64,000 nucleotides of DNA from Bacteroidota bacterium (GTDB lineage: Bacteria > Bacteroidota > Bacteroidia > Cytophagales > Cyclobacteriaceae). The notes below the pieces were generated by a model, which made no database searches, was not told where the DNA came from, and saw nothing but the letters and a program-made list of their open reading frames with translations. Shown here piece after piece: positions 55,439 through 62,938 of this stretch (positions are counted from its first letter, which is position 1; every line of letters starts with the position of its first letter). The DNA is taken from contig JAFDYU010000002.1 of NCBI GenBank assembly GCA_018267285.1, positions 244,099 to 308,098 on the forward strand. Reading direction: 5' to 3'. The position numbers and the translations under genes are program-made.

Positions 55439-57103
55439 ATGTGTGGGATTGTAGCCGTATTTGATGTGAAGGCAGGTGCCGAGGCGCTGAGAAGCCAGGT
55501 GCTGTCTATGTCTAAAAAAGTAAGACACCGTGGCCCGGATTGGTCGGGTATTCATTGCGAAAATAATGTGGTACTCGCTCACGAACGACTCGCCATTGTT
55601 GATCCCACCTCGGGCAAACAGCCTTTGTTTTCTAAAGACAAGAAGACCATCCTTGCCGTGAATGGTGAAATCTACAATCATCAAAGTATCCGCAATCGCA
55701 CCAAGGGTACTTACGAATACCAGACAGAATCCGATTGTGAAGTGATCCTTGCCTTGTATCGCGAGAAAGGACCCAACTTTTTGGAAGACCTCAACGGGAT
55801 TTTTGCCTTTGCACTTTACGATTCCGAAAAAGATGTTTACCTCATTGGCAGAGACCATATCGGCATCATTCCATTATATATGGGATGGGATAAGGCCAAC
55901 AATTTTTATGTGGCTTCCGAACTGAAAGCTCTCGAAGGTGTTTGCACTAAAATTCAAGAGTTTCCACGCGGCCATTATTTATACAGCAAAGACGGGAAGC
56001 CTACAACCTGGTATAAGCGAGACTGGGAAAACTATGAAGCCGTAAAAAATAACAAGACCAGTATTGAAGATTTGAGAACGGCACTTGAAGCGGCCGTACA
56101 CCGCCAACTGATGTCGGATGTACCCTACGGAGTTTTGTTATCGGGTGGGTTAGACTCTTCCGTTATTTCTGCCATCGCAAAAAAATTTGCACCCAAGCGT
56201 ATTGAAACCAACGATGCCAAAGAAGCATGGTGGCCGCAGCTTCACTCCTTTGCAGTGGGGTTGGTGGGCTCGCCCGATTTGGCTGCCGCTAAAAAAGTAG
56301 CCGAGCATATTGGTACCGTTCATCACGAAATCAATTTCACCGTGCAAGAGGGGCTCGATGCCGTGCGCGATGTGATCTACCATTTGGAAACATACGATGT
56401 TACCACCATACGCGCCTCCACCCCCATGTACCTGATGGCACGCGTAATCAAATCCATGGGCGTAAAAATGGTTTTGTCGGGCGAAGGTTCCGATGAATTG
56501 TTTGGCGGCTATTTATATTTTCACAAAGCACCCAACGCCCAGGCCTTTCACGAAGAGACCGTACGCAAACTCAGCAAACTTCATTTGTACGATTGCCTTC
56601 GTGCCAACAAGTCGTTGGCCGCGTGGGGCGTTGAAGGGCGCGTACCGTTTCTCGACAAAGAATTTATGGATGTGGCCATGCGCCTGAACCCCGAAGACAA
56701 GATGGCCAAAAACGGAAAAATAGAAAAGTGGGTGCTGCGAAAAGCGTTTGAAGACTTGCTGCCCGAAAGCATTGCCTGGAGGCAAAAAGAACAATTCTCC
56801 GATGGCGTGGGCTACAACTGGATCGACACACTCAAGGCCGTGGCTAATGCCGAAGTGAGCGATGACCAATTGGCCAAAGCCAAAGAGCGTTTCCCCATCA
56901 ACCCCCCGATGTCGAAAGAAGAATATCGTTATCGAGTAATTTTCAGTGAACACTTTCCATCAGACTCTGCGGCAGCTTGTGTGCCTTCGGTTCCATCCGT
57001 AGCTTGCAGCACACCGGAAGCGTTAGCTTGGGATGCTTCATTCAAAAATATGAACGATCCCTCGGGCCGTGCGGTGAAAAGTGTGCATGAAAAATCGTAT
57101 TGA
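55439..57103 (+). CDS. asnB: Asparagine synthase B (glutamine-hydrolysing)
   Basis: A 554-residue protein starting MCGIVAVFD, with the N-terminal Cys2 nucleophile of class II glutaminases. The N-terminal domain has RHRGPDWSGIH, LAHERLAIVDPTSGKQPLF and VNGEIYNHQSIR. The C-terminal synthetase has the PP-loop LLSGGLDSSVISAIA and the later GEGSDELFGGYLYFHKAP. It forms asparagine from aspartate, glutamine and ATP in the cytoplasm. Length matches E. coli AsnB. The C-terminal SKEEYRYRVIFSEHFPSDSAAACVPS segment is typical. Confidence 0.97.
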   Translation: MCGIVAVFDVKAGAEALRSQVLSMSKKVRHRGPDWSGIHCENNVVLAHERLAIVDPTSGKQPLFSKDKKTILAVNGEIYNHQSIRNRTKGTYEYQTESDCEVILALYREKGPNFLEDLNGIFAFALYDSEKDVYLIGRDHIGIIPLYMGWDKANNFYVASELKALEGVCTKIQEFPRGHYLYSKDGKPTTWYKRDWENYEAVKNNKTSIEDLRTALEAAVHRQLMSDVPYGVLLSGGLDSSVISAIAKKFAPKRIETNDAKEAWWPQLHSFAVGLVGSPDLAAAKKVAEHIGTVHHEINFTVQEGLDAVRDVIYHLETYDVTTIRASTPMYLMARVIKSMGVKMVLSGEGSDELFGGYLYFHKAPNAQAFHEETVRKLSKLHLYDCLRANKSLAAWGVEGRVPFLDKEFMDVAMRLNPEDKMAKNGKIEKWVLRKAFEDLLPESIAWRQKEQFSDGVGYNWIDTLKAVANAEVSDDQLAKAKERFPINPPMSKEEYRYRVIFSEHFPSDSAAACVPSVPSVACSTPEALAWDASFKNMNDPSGRAVKSVHEKSY

Positions 57104-57160
57104 TGGATTAGCCCGAAATAAAAACGAGGCGTTAACTAATTTTCATTTTATCTTAATTGA

Positions 57161-58048
57161 ATGAAACTCCTTTACCCATCGTCCTGGAACGACTACGAAC
57201 TCATCGACTCGGGTGATGGAGAAAAACTGGAGCGTTTCGGAAAATATTTTTTAATCCGCCCGGAGCCGCAGGCGATCTGGCAAAAAAACAAAACCGAAGC
57301 AGAGTGGAACAACCTGGCCCACGCGCACTTCAGGCGCGAACAAAAAGATCATTTCCGGTTTGGCGATGAGGTGAAAGGCGGTTGGAAAAAAAACAAATCC
57401 ATGCCCGACAGTTGGACTATAAATTATTCTTACAAAAATTTATCGATCAACCTCCGGCTTGCGCTCACCGGTTTTGGCCACGTGGGTATTTTTCCGGAGC
57501 AAGGCGAAAACTGGAATTTCATTTTTGATACCGTCTCTCGATGGAAGCCCGCATCGAGGGTGTTGAATCTTTTTGCATACACCGGGGCAGCATCGGTTGT
57601 TGCCCGAAAGGCAGGTGCCGATGTTACGCACTGCGATGCCTCACGCCCGGGGTTAAATTGGGCAAACCAAAATATGCAACTCAACGAACTCAATAATATT
57701 CGTTGGGTGTACGAAGACGCTCTTAAGTTTGTGAAGCGAGAAACCAAACGCGGCAACAAATACAGTGGCATCATCATGGATCCCCCGCCTTATGGCCGTG
57801 GGCCGGAAGGCGAAAAATGGACCTTGCAAGAAAAAGTAGATGAGCTGATTCACCTAAGCAGTCAGCTGCTTGAGCCTGAACATAATTTTTTCATTTTATC
57901 TATGTATGCTGTTGGGCTTTCTGCTACGGTGGGCTACAATGTTGTTAAAAGCCATTTCAAAAATAGAGATATCGAATACGGAGAATTTTTTCTTCACCCA
58001 ACGTATGGAAACGACCTTCCGATGGGCACTTTCGTGCGATTCGGATAA
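57161..58048 (+). CDS. Class I SAM-dependent methyltransferase (RlmI-like)
   Basis: A 295-residue protein. The N-terminal part (LIDSGDGEKLERFGKYFLIRPEPQAIW) resembles the wing found in rRNA large-subunit methyltransferases. The Rossmann core has VLNLFAYTGAASVVARKAGA (SAM motif), CDASRPGLNWANQN and the catalytic-type motif IIMDPPPYGRGPEGEKW. This suits methylation of rRNA cytosine C5 in the RlmI/YccW group. It lacks the PUA domain of E. coli RlmI. Target unproven. Confidence 0.87.
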   Translation: MKLLYPSSWNDYELIDSGDGEKLERFGKYFLIRPEPQAIWQKNKTEAEWNNLAHAHFRREQKDHFRFGDEVKGGWKKNKSMPDSWTINYSYKNLSINLRLALTGFGHVGIFPEQGENWNFIFDTVSRWKPASRVLNLFAYTGAASVVARKAGADVTHCDASRPGLNWANQNMQLNELNNIRWVYEDALKFVKRETKRGNKYSGIIMDPPPYGRGPEGEKWTLQEKVDELIHLSSQLLEPEHNFFILSMYAVGLSATVGYNVVKSHFKNRDIEYGEFFLHPTYGNDLPMGTFVRFG

Positions 58049-58118
58049 TTTTCGTTCCGTTCTTGTTTTTTTGTATAACCATTTCCGGTCGGTTGACGTA
58101 GGTAAGTCTAAAAAAATT

Positions 58119-58862
58119 ATGAAAACATTCTACGGCACAATTCTTTGTTTCAGCTTCATTACCGGTTTTTCGCAAGTTGATACGATTACCACCAAAAACT
58201 TAAAGCTTAATCTGTCGAAGGCCGAAGCCTCGAATCATTCGTACGCGGTTTTCTTTACAGACACTTCCGGAAATCGCCTCACTACAGCCGATATCTGGGA
58301 TAGAGAGGTGAATGTGATCAAGAAACCGGATGGTTCAAAGGTTTATACCTTTCATTGGAAATGGTTCGCAAAAGATTCCTTATTGATGGAAGCTAATTCG
58401 GTTTGTGATTATCCATCGCTTCAACCCATTGAATACACTGCCTCCCGCAAAAAACAAAAACTAACAGTGAAGTATTCTAATAACATGGCAACCGTTGAAG
58501 GTAAAAGCAGAAAGACACAACGCGACACAACCTATCGGGTTAATGTAGGGATGCCAGCTTTTGCATTCCCCATGGATATGGAATTATTTGGTATGCTTCC
58601 TTTCAAAAAAGTGGGTCAACAATTTATCATTCCGTTTTATGAGCCGGGAAGCCCCAGGGCGAGCTACTACAAATGTTCGGTGATCGGAAAAGAATTTTTA
58701 AGCCTGACGAAAGACACCAACGTGATGTGCTGGCTGATGAAAATTGATTACGGAATGAATGGCGCATACTCCACATTCTGGATCAGTGAATCTTCGCGGG
58801 AAATGCTTAAAATGCAAGGCTACTTTAACGGCAAATACAGGTATAAAATAAAATTGTATTGA
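58119..58862 (+). CDS. Secreted DUF3108-like protein
   Basis: A 247-residue protein from MKTFYGTILCFSFITGFSQ, a signal peptide; the frame is open to 57870 but that part lies inside the methyltransferase gene. The mature protein is beta-rich (YTFHWKWFAKDSLLMEANS, GKYRYKIKLY) and recalls DUF3108 proteins (VGQQFIIPFYEPGSPR, WLMKIDYGMNGAYSTFWISESSREMLKMQG). Function is unknown. It lies 70 bases after the methyltransferase gene. Confidence 0.7.
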   Translation: MKTFYGTILCFSFITGFSQVDTITTKNLKLNLSKAEASNHSYAVFFTDTSGNRLTTADIWDREVNVIKKPDGSKVYTFHWKWFAKDSLLMEANSVCDYPSLQPIEYTASRKKQKLTVKYSNNMATVEGKSRKTQRDTTYRVNVGMPAFAFPMDMELFGMLPFKKVGQQFIIPFYEPGSPRASYYKCSVIGKEFLSLTKDTNVMCWLMKIDYGMNGAYSTFWISESSREMLKMQGYFNGKYRYKIKLY

Positions 58863-58949
58863 TAGTTTTATGAACTATTTCGGCTCGACAAAGTCGTGTT
58901 TTTAAAATATCTTTGGGAATAAATTAACCATCACAAAAATTATCCTCAA

Positions 58950-59183
58950 ATGAAAACATTTAAAAGTATTCTGGCCGTCCTTTTGGTTGCAAGCCTCGTT
59001 TTGGCGTGCGAAGGTAAAAAGAGCGAATCTTCTACTTCTACGGAAACCGTTGCCGAACAAAATTATTCGTGCCCCATGCACCCTGAGGTAACCGGAAAAG
59101 AAGGCGATACCTGCTCGAAGTGTGGAATGAAATTAGAGAAGGCAGCGGCAGACTCGGTTTCTACGAGTGGACCCAAAAAGTGA
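58950..59183 (+). CDS. Heavy-metal-binding domain lipoprotein
   Basis: A 77-residue lipoprotein (lipobox LVLAC). After a Ser/Thr-rich linker comes a single HMBD unit, YSCPMHPEVTGKEGDTCSKCGMKLEKA, with CPMHP and CSKCGM. These small domains bind copper or related metals and occur near CusB/CopA genes. Here no metal transporter is adjacent. The protein should be periplasmic or outer-membrane anchored. A stem-loop overlaps its stop codon. Confidence 0.9.
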   Translation: MKTFKSILAVLLVASLVLACEGKKSESSTSTETVAEQNYSCPMHPEVTGKEGDTCSKCGMKLEKAAADSVSTSGPKK

Positions 59184-59195
59184 GAAATCACTTTT
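59176..59195 (+). terminator. Short stem-loop at the end of the metal-binding lipoprotein gene
   Basis: AAAAGTGA (59176-59183, including the TGA stop) pairs perfectly with TCACTTTT (59188-59195) around a GAAA tetraloop. The stem ends in T residues. It also lies at the -33 region of the downstream tRNA-Leu gene. Confidence 0.55.
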
Positions 59196-59223
59196 GTTGA
59201 AACTAAAAGTTTAAGCATATTTG
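59193..59223 (+). promoter_or_regulatory. Candidate promoter of tRNA-Leu(CAA)
   Basis: TTTG at 59193-59196, spacer 19, then CATATTTG at 59216-59223, one base off TAnnTTTG. The tRNA starts 20 bases after the box. Confidence 0.55.
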
Positions 59224-59242
59224 CACCCCGGTTTTAGCAAAT

Positions 59243-59324
59243 GCCTAAGTGGCGGAACTGGTAGACGCGCACGACTCAAAATCGTGTACCGAAAGGTGTG
59301 CCGGTTCGATTCCGGCCTTGGGTA
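59243..59324 (+). tRNA. tRNA-Leu (anticodon CAA)
   Basis: An 82-nt class II tRNA: acceptor stem 59243-59249 with 59317-59323 (two G-U pairs), anticodon loop CTCAAAA giving CAA (reads UUG), long variable arm with ACCGAAAGGTGT, and T loop TTCGATT. CCA is not encoded. A strong terminator follows 8 bases later. The tRNA marks the left border of a degenerate, mobile-element-rich region. Confidence 0.96.
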
Positions 59325-59332
59325 CTTAAAAG

Positions 59333-59360
59333 CCTTCGAAAAAAATTCGAAGGTTTTTTT
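59333..59360. terminator. Rho-independent terminator after tRNA-Leu(CAA)
   Basis: CCTTCGAA (59333-59340) pairs with TTCGAAGG (59346-59353), loop AAAAA, followed by seven T. Confidence 0.93.
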
Positions 59361-59363
59361 CTC

Positions 59364-59578
59364 TTAAACCAGTTCTTTCTTCAGCAATGTAATTGCCCTG
59401 CTCCAGGCAAGCTTGGCGGCAGCTTCGTTGTAGCGCGTGGGTGCGGTGTCGTTGTTAAAGGCGTGTTGCGCGCCTTCGTAAATAAAAATTTCGTAGCGTG
59501 TGCCCGCTTTTTTCAATGCTTCTTCGTACGCGGGAATCCCTGCGTTGATGCGTTCATCCAATTGGCCGTAATAACCTC
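59364..59578 (-). pseudogene. Dienelactone hydrolase family protein, C-terminal fragment
   Basis: About 70 codons in a minus-strand frame ending at 59364 encode GYYGQLDERINAGIPAYEEALKK, YEIFIYEGAQHAFNNDT (with the His of the catalytic triad) and a terminal helix, the last third of a dienelactone hydrolase/carboxymethylenebutenolidase. Nothing upstream continues the gene: from about 59579 the sequence becomes an IS3-type transposase tail on the other strand. The gene has therefore been cut and its 5' part lost, probably by insertion followed by deletion. Confidence 0.82.
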
Positions 59579-59584
59579 TTCTAG

Positions 59585-59854
59585 CGCAAAAGCGTCTCGC
59601 TTGTGCTTGGGATCAAGTACAACTACCTGTACAGAAAGCCCATTAACGATGGCTTTCAACTTATCCGAGAGCTCGACTTTTGTTGCAACAATTTCAATGG
59701 TCGGCCACATATTTCGCTTAACGGGTTGACTCCTGACGAAAGCTATGCAAACGTGAAGCTCGATGATGAACGGCTAAGAAAACTAAAAAAGGAAGCGGGT
59801 ATCAAAAGAAAGCAGGATAACCTCAAAAACAGGTGCGGGGTGTGTGCCGCATGA
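59585..59854 (+). pseudogene. IS3-type transposase (integrase core), C-terminal fragment
   Basis: About 85 codons encode IKYNYLYRKPINDGFQLIREL, then DFCCNNFNGRPHISLNGLTPDESYANV, which matches the C-terminal integrase-core motif (YN..RPH..L.G.TP.E.Y) of IS3-family OrfB. The Lys-rich end LRKLKKEAGIKRKQDNLKNRCGVC follows. An in-frame TAG precedes the readable part near 59586 and the DDE catalytic domain is missing, so it is a remnant. It abuts the dienelactone hydrolase fragment and is the likely cause of that truncation. Confidence 0.68.
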
Positions 59855-60036
59855 ACCAGAAATTAGAAACCCCACTTCTAAAAGTTACTCAGGCCACTTT
59901 AAAATCGCTGAACAATTCTTAATTTCGTTGTCTGTTCCAACATTGAAACACTGATTTGTAAAAAAGTCGTGGGAGTGCCAGGGCAATTATTCCCTCCGGG
60001 AAAATCCTTCACCAACTCCCTTTAAGTTAACGACTA

Positions 60037-60065
60037 TGGTGAAGAACACCAACAAGGGCGTAGCT
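60037..60065. repeat. REP-like palindrome, copy 1
   Basis: A 29-bp sequence identical to 61542-61570, holding the GGTG-TTCTT/AAGAA-CACC palindrome core followed by AACAAGGGCGTAGCT. It lies just beyond the end of the 60068-60673 gene. The surrounding 59855-60067 stretch has no recognisable gene. Confidence 0.75.
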
Positions 60066-60067
60066 GA

Positions 60068-60673
60068 TTATGTGGAGTTTTGACATTTATTCTCCGAGTC
60101 TCGTTGCAATTGCATAAAATTGCTGCTTCCAGGAAGTGAAAGAACATACCAACGATTTCCAAGCCGCCCCTTAACTTTGCCTCCCCTAATTCCGCTTTTC
60201 AAAAATTTTCTTTCAGGTAGAGAGTAAAGTGAAAATTTACCAGCTAAGATCAGATCAAATCCAACAGATTCAATTATTTGATTTATGGCGTCTTCCTCAA
60301 TTAAACTCTCCAGTTTTCTTGCAAATCGTATACTGTCGGCTTCCTTGGTGGAGTAACTAAAATTCTGATCAATGATGTTAATTGTCTTTTTCTTTGCATT
60401 AAGTACAGTCAAGAGCGCACTGTCAATTTTAGAATATCGTTTTAGTTTTAATTGCTCTTTTATGTCAGTTTGCTTCAAGTAAATCTCAACAAACCTTTTT
60501 GAATATATTAATACCGAGTCGGCAGCGTTTACTGTTTCGAGTTGGATAATATTGCGACTTTTTAAGTTCCCATAATCGACACTTGTTCGGACTGATTGTG
60601 ACCAGGAATGGCTTCCAATCAAAAAAACCAAAACAATGATAAGCTTTGGCAAAAGAAGATTGATATTTCTCAT
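60068..60673 (-). CDS. Secreted protein of unknown function, coupled to an RHS tip (candidate immunity protein)
   Basis: A 201-residue protein from MRNINLLLPKLIIVLVFLIGSHSWSQ, a signal peptide. The rest is a mixed helical region (DSVLIYSKRFVEIYLKQTDIKEQ, SIRFARKLESLIEEDAINQIIES) and a short beta region at the C-terminus. No family is recognised. Its ATG overlaps the stop of the upstream RHS-tip fragment as TAATG, the same kind of coupling as the pair at 62935. From that position it could be the periplasmic immunity partner of the orphan RHS tip, but this is inference from layout only. Confidence 0.6.
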   Translation of the reverse strand: MRNINLLLPKLIIVLVFLIGSHSWSQSVRTSVDYGNLKSRNIIQLETVNAADSVLIYSKRFVEIYLKQTDIKEQLKLKRYSKIDSALLTVLNAKKKTINIIDQNFSYSTKEADSIRFARKLESLIEEDAINQIIESVGFDLILAGKFSLYSLPERKFLKSGIRGGKVKGRLGNRWYVLSLPGSSNFMQLQRDSENKCQNST

Positions 60674-60913
60674 TATTGACACCCTCTAAAACCGCCAGGG
60701 ACTGAGTAATCATACCCTGTTTGAATGTTAATATCTGTTCCTGGCTGCAAGAACCTCATGTAACCTGCACCCGAGGTGTGTTTAAAATAAAACTCCCTAA
60801 GTGGCAGGCCTGAACCTGCCCTTACTGTGTTTTCAAAGTCAACTGCTCTAAAATCATCTTTCGTTGGCAAAGAACTTACGTTCATTGTTTGATTTACGAA
60901 ATGACTTGTAAAA
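60673..60913 (-). pseudogene. Probable 3' end of the orphan RHS C-terminal tip gene
   Basis: A minus-strand frame encodes NQTMNVSSLPTKDDFRAVDF, then ENTVRAGSGLPLREFYFKHT and ending GYDYSVPGGFRGCQ. It has no start of its own: upstream it runs into two copies of a 21-bp repeat and the RAYT-flanking palindrome. It lies in the same reading register as the orphan RHS tip at 61516-62241 and is translationally coupled to the next gene, as RHS tips are to their partners. I read it as the displaced end of that tip. The toxin type cannot be told. Confidence 0.45.
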
Positions 60914-60955
60914 CTTTGCCATCGTTGGTGTTCTCTTTGCCATCGTTGGTGTTCT
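60914..60955. repeat. Two tandem copies of a 21-bp sequence
   Basis: 60914-60934 and 60935-60955 are identical (CTTTGCCATCGTTGGTGTTCT). The second runs into CACCAACGA, forming the palindrome at 60945-60964. Two copies only, without spacers, so not a CRISPR array. Confidence 0.9.
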
Positions 60956-60964
60956 TCACCAACG
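60945..60964. repeat. REP-like palindrome, copy 2 (downstream side of the RAYT gene)
   Basis: GTTGGTG-TTCTT-CACCAAC is a 7-bp stem with a 5-nt loop. It is the reverse complement of the core found at 60037 and 61542, so it lies inverted relative to those copies. Confidence 0.75.
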
Positions 60965-60990
60965 ATCTCGCTCTCAAAAAACAAAAGTAT

Positions 60991-61497
60991 CTATTCATCG
61001 TAGTGACTCAAAAAACTAAATACCGATTTATTCGTTTCGTAAAACTATTCATATTCTTCCGGCAGCCGACACAGCCCGGCTTCTACCGGGTTATTGTGGA
61101 TGTATTCTATTTTCTGCTTCGCCACTTTCTGACCATACAATTCTATGCACAATGAATTGCGTTCCCATATCTGATATTTGCGATCCTTCCCATTTACCAA
61201 TAATTCATCAAGCCATGGAGAGTTCGCGTTCCTTAAATTCTTCAATATCTGCTGAGATGTGAATTTGAGAAAATCACGTTGAACATCTTCGCGTTTATGT
61301 TCATCCATGACCTGCCAGACCAAATGAAGGTGCGTATCCATCAAAACAAAACTGCTGATTTTCACTCTTCCCGATTTCACCAAAAAACCCAGGCTCCCGA
61401 TGACGATATCTTTGTGTTCTTTGTTTGCCAGGACAGGAATCCAATTTAAACACGTGATTGTGATGAATTCAGGATGATACTTCGACATCATCTTCAA
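60991..61497 (-). pseudogene. REP-associated tyrosine transposase (RAYT, TnpA_REP), with premature stop
   Basis: A 150-residue frame (61045-61497) with the HUH motif MDTHLHLVW (His56, His58), and VAKQKIEYIHNNPVEAGLC with the nucleophile-type Tyr132, which identifies the Y1/REP-associated transposase group. It stops at TAG (61045-61047) after CRLPEEYE. The same frame continues with FYETNKSVFSFLSHYDE to a second stop at 60991, which is the usual family C-terminus (SSARFYE...). A few codons seem lost at the stop. RAYTs nick and move REP palindromes; matching palindromes flank it at 60945 and 61542. Whether the shortened protein is active is unknown. Confidence 0.85.
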
Positions 61498-61515
61498 ATA
61501 TAGGCATCAACCAAC

Positions 61516-62241
61516 TTATCTACCTAAATATGAGGGCTTGTTGGTGAAGAACACCAACAAGGGCGTAGCTCCACTTGCGCTGGATTGAGCAAGTTGCTGC
61601 AACGACCTAAAGGTTAGATAAGCATCTGCCGCCTGTTGCAGAAAACTCCCTCTTTGGTACGAGCTGTTGCTGTTTTCGCCCTCCTCCAGCAGCAGAACCC
61701 CTTTCGCTGATACCAATTCGCCACCGCTACCATCCATTGTGCGGAGTGATCTTACAAACGCCTCGCCTCCTTGCACATAAAAATCCCTGCCTTTACTATC
61801 CCGGTACACCCCATCGGGAACCCCGCCACCACCTCCATCGGGGCCGGCCTGATAGTCCATTGCCCATTCGTTGTAGTTGTCGTAAAACAATCCTGATGAA
61901 CGGTAGAGCGCATTCTGCTGGCTCTGGCTCAGGGAACTCAGCGGCACCTGTAGGCCTGTAGGGTCGTTGAAGTTCGCGGGGTTGTTGGCCGCGTAGTGGT
62001 AGGGGGTGAGGGTGTGGCTGTAGAGCGCGAGCGGGTCCACCTGCATGAAGCGCCCCAGGGCGGGGTCGTATCCACGGAACATCGTTTCGTAAACTCCCGT
62101 GGTGGTATTGAGCTCGTTGCCGGCATCGTACAAAAAGTTATTTCCAACTGTGCTATCTCTCGTCCACGAGTTTTGTGTTTGCAGGCCGAAGGGGTAGAAT
62201 TTCAAACAAGTTGCAGTAAACAATTTAGTGTCGTTATCCAT
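61516..62241 (-). CDS. Orphan RHS core/C-terminal tip, interrupted
   Basis: A 241-residue frame. After a short odd N-terminus (MDNDTKLFTATCL) it enters the RHS core at KFYPFGLQTQNSW and shows GYDPALGRFMQVDPLA and NNPANFNDPTGL, the RHS-associated core motif that marks the junction to the variable tip. The tip is about 140 residues, Gly- and Ser-rich, with no recognisable catalytic motif, and ends NKPSYLGR inside the REP-like repeat. The N-terminal RHS shell, signal and delivery domains are missing, so it is an orphan tip created by recombination at the core, as seen in other RHS loci. The true C-terminus may be the fragment at 60673-60913. Confidence 0.78.
   Translation of the reverse strand: MDNDTKLFTATCLKFYPFGLQTQNSWTRDSTVGNNFLYDAGNELNTTTGVYETMFRGYDPALGRFMQVDPLALYSHTLTPYHYAANNPANFNDPTGLQVPLSSLSQSQQNALYRSSGLFYDNYNEWAMDYQAGPDGGGGGVPDGVYRDSKGRDFYVQGGEAFVRSLRTMDGSGGELVSAKGVLLLEEGENSNSSYQRGSFLQQAADAYLTFRSLQQLAQSSASGATPLLVFFTNKPSYLGR
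61541..61570. repeat. REP-like palindrome, copy 3 (upstream side of the RAYT gene)
   Basis: TTGGTG-AAGAA-CACCAA core followed by CAAGGGCGTAGCT; 61542-61570 is identical to 60037-60065 over 29 bases. It overlaps the last codons of the orphan RHS tip frame. Confidence 0.75.
62026..62197 (-). repeat. 172-bp RHS core direct repeat, left copy
   Basis: Nearly identical (about five differences by eye) to 63823-63994, in the same orientation and 1,797 bases apart. It covers the RHS core coding sequence and is a natural substrate for recombination that swaps tips. Confidence 0.95.
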
Positions 62242-62326
62242 GTTTCAAATTTATCATTTTGTGGTGTGGTGATAACACCGACCACGGGCAAAGTATGGGT
62301 TACAAACGCGCGCTAACGTGGTTATT

Positions 62327-62938
62327 TTATTTTACAATGAAAGGAATCTTGGCTGAAGTTGTGCAACGGTGAAATAGTTTTGCGTCTAACTTTTGAATCT
62401 CATTCAAATTCACTAACATAGAAGTATTATTGCCGCTGTAGTAAACCATTTGCAGGTAATACAATCCTTTCTCCAAGCGAAAATTATTCAGATGAAGCCG
62501 TTTTTTAAAAGTCATATATGAATTCTTTTTTAATATTAGCCTGCTGCTTAAGAAATCAACTTTGACTGAGATGAGAGCGCTATCAATGGCCTCTTTAGTT
62601 ACCTTTTTTTTCTTCCAAGAATCCCGAATTTCAGATTCGGGTCTTTCTTGAGAACCATCTGGCCGATATAACGCAAATGCTATTCCCGTTCCTGTACTAC
62701 TTATATAACACAGTTCAGAAAGCTTTGGAAAGGTTGGCCAAGGCTCTCCTTTCTTTAAGCCATAGATTGCAATATCACTATTAGAATAGTTACGCAGTGT
62801 AAATGAAACAGACGTAGTATCGCATCCATTGAAATAAATCAAAGAATCGTCCAAAATCTTTAGCGATACTGAATCTGAAAAAAACGCCTGTGCACAAGCC
62901 TGAGTGTATAGAAAACTTAATATAAATAATCTTGTCAT
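62327..62938 (-). CDS. Secreted protein of unknown function, coupled to the RHS gene (candidate immunity protein)
   Basis: A 203-residue protein with a short signal peptide (MTRLFILSFLYTQACAQ). A beta-rich body follows (VSLKILDDSLIYFNGCDTTSVSFTLRNYSNSDIAIYGL), suggestive of an Ig-like fold, and ends NEIQKLDAKLFHRCTTSAKIPFIVK. Its ATG overlaps the RHS stop by 4 bases (ATGA), the usual arrangement for a tip and its immunity protein. The export signal would put it in the periplasm. No sequence family is recognised, so the immunity role is inferred from position. Confidence 0.65.
   Translation of the reverse strand: MTRLFILSFLYTQACAQAFFSDSVSLKILDDSLIYFNGCDTTSVSFTLRNYSNSDIAIYGLKKGEPWPTFPKLSELCYISSTGTGIAFALYRPDGSQERPESEIRDSWKKKKVTKEAIDSALISVKVDFLSSRLILKKNSYMTFKKRLHLNNFRLEKGLYYLQMVYYSGNNTSMLVNLNEIQKLDAKLFHRCTTSAKIPFIVK

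Noticed and set aside
57870-58118. 83-codon N-terminal extension of the DUF3108-like protein
   Set aside because: It lies inside the methyltransferase gene in another frame; the signal peptide starts at 58119.
59513-59710. A 65-codon minus-strand frame
   Set aside because: It is antisense to the transposase remnant and overlaps the hydrolase fragment; no family features.
60914-60964. CRISPR-like repeats
   Set aside because: Only two adjoining copies without spacers and no cas gene; part of the REP-like structure.
62262-62290. Imperfect GTGGTG/CACCAC inverted repeat as a terminator of the candidate immunity gene
   Set aside because: The pairing is imperfect and no T run follows in the transcribed direction.
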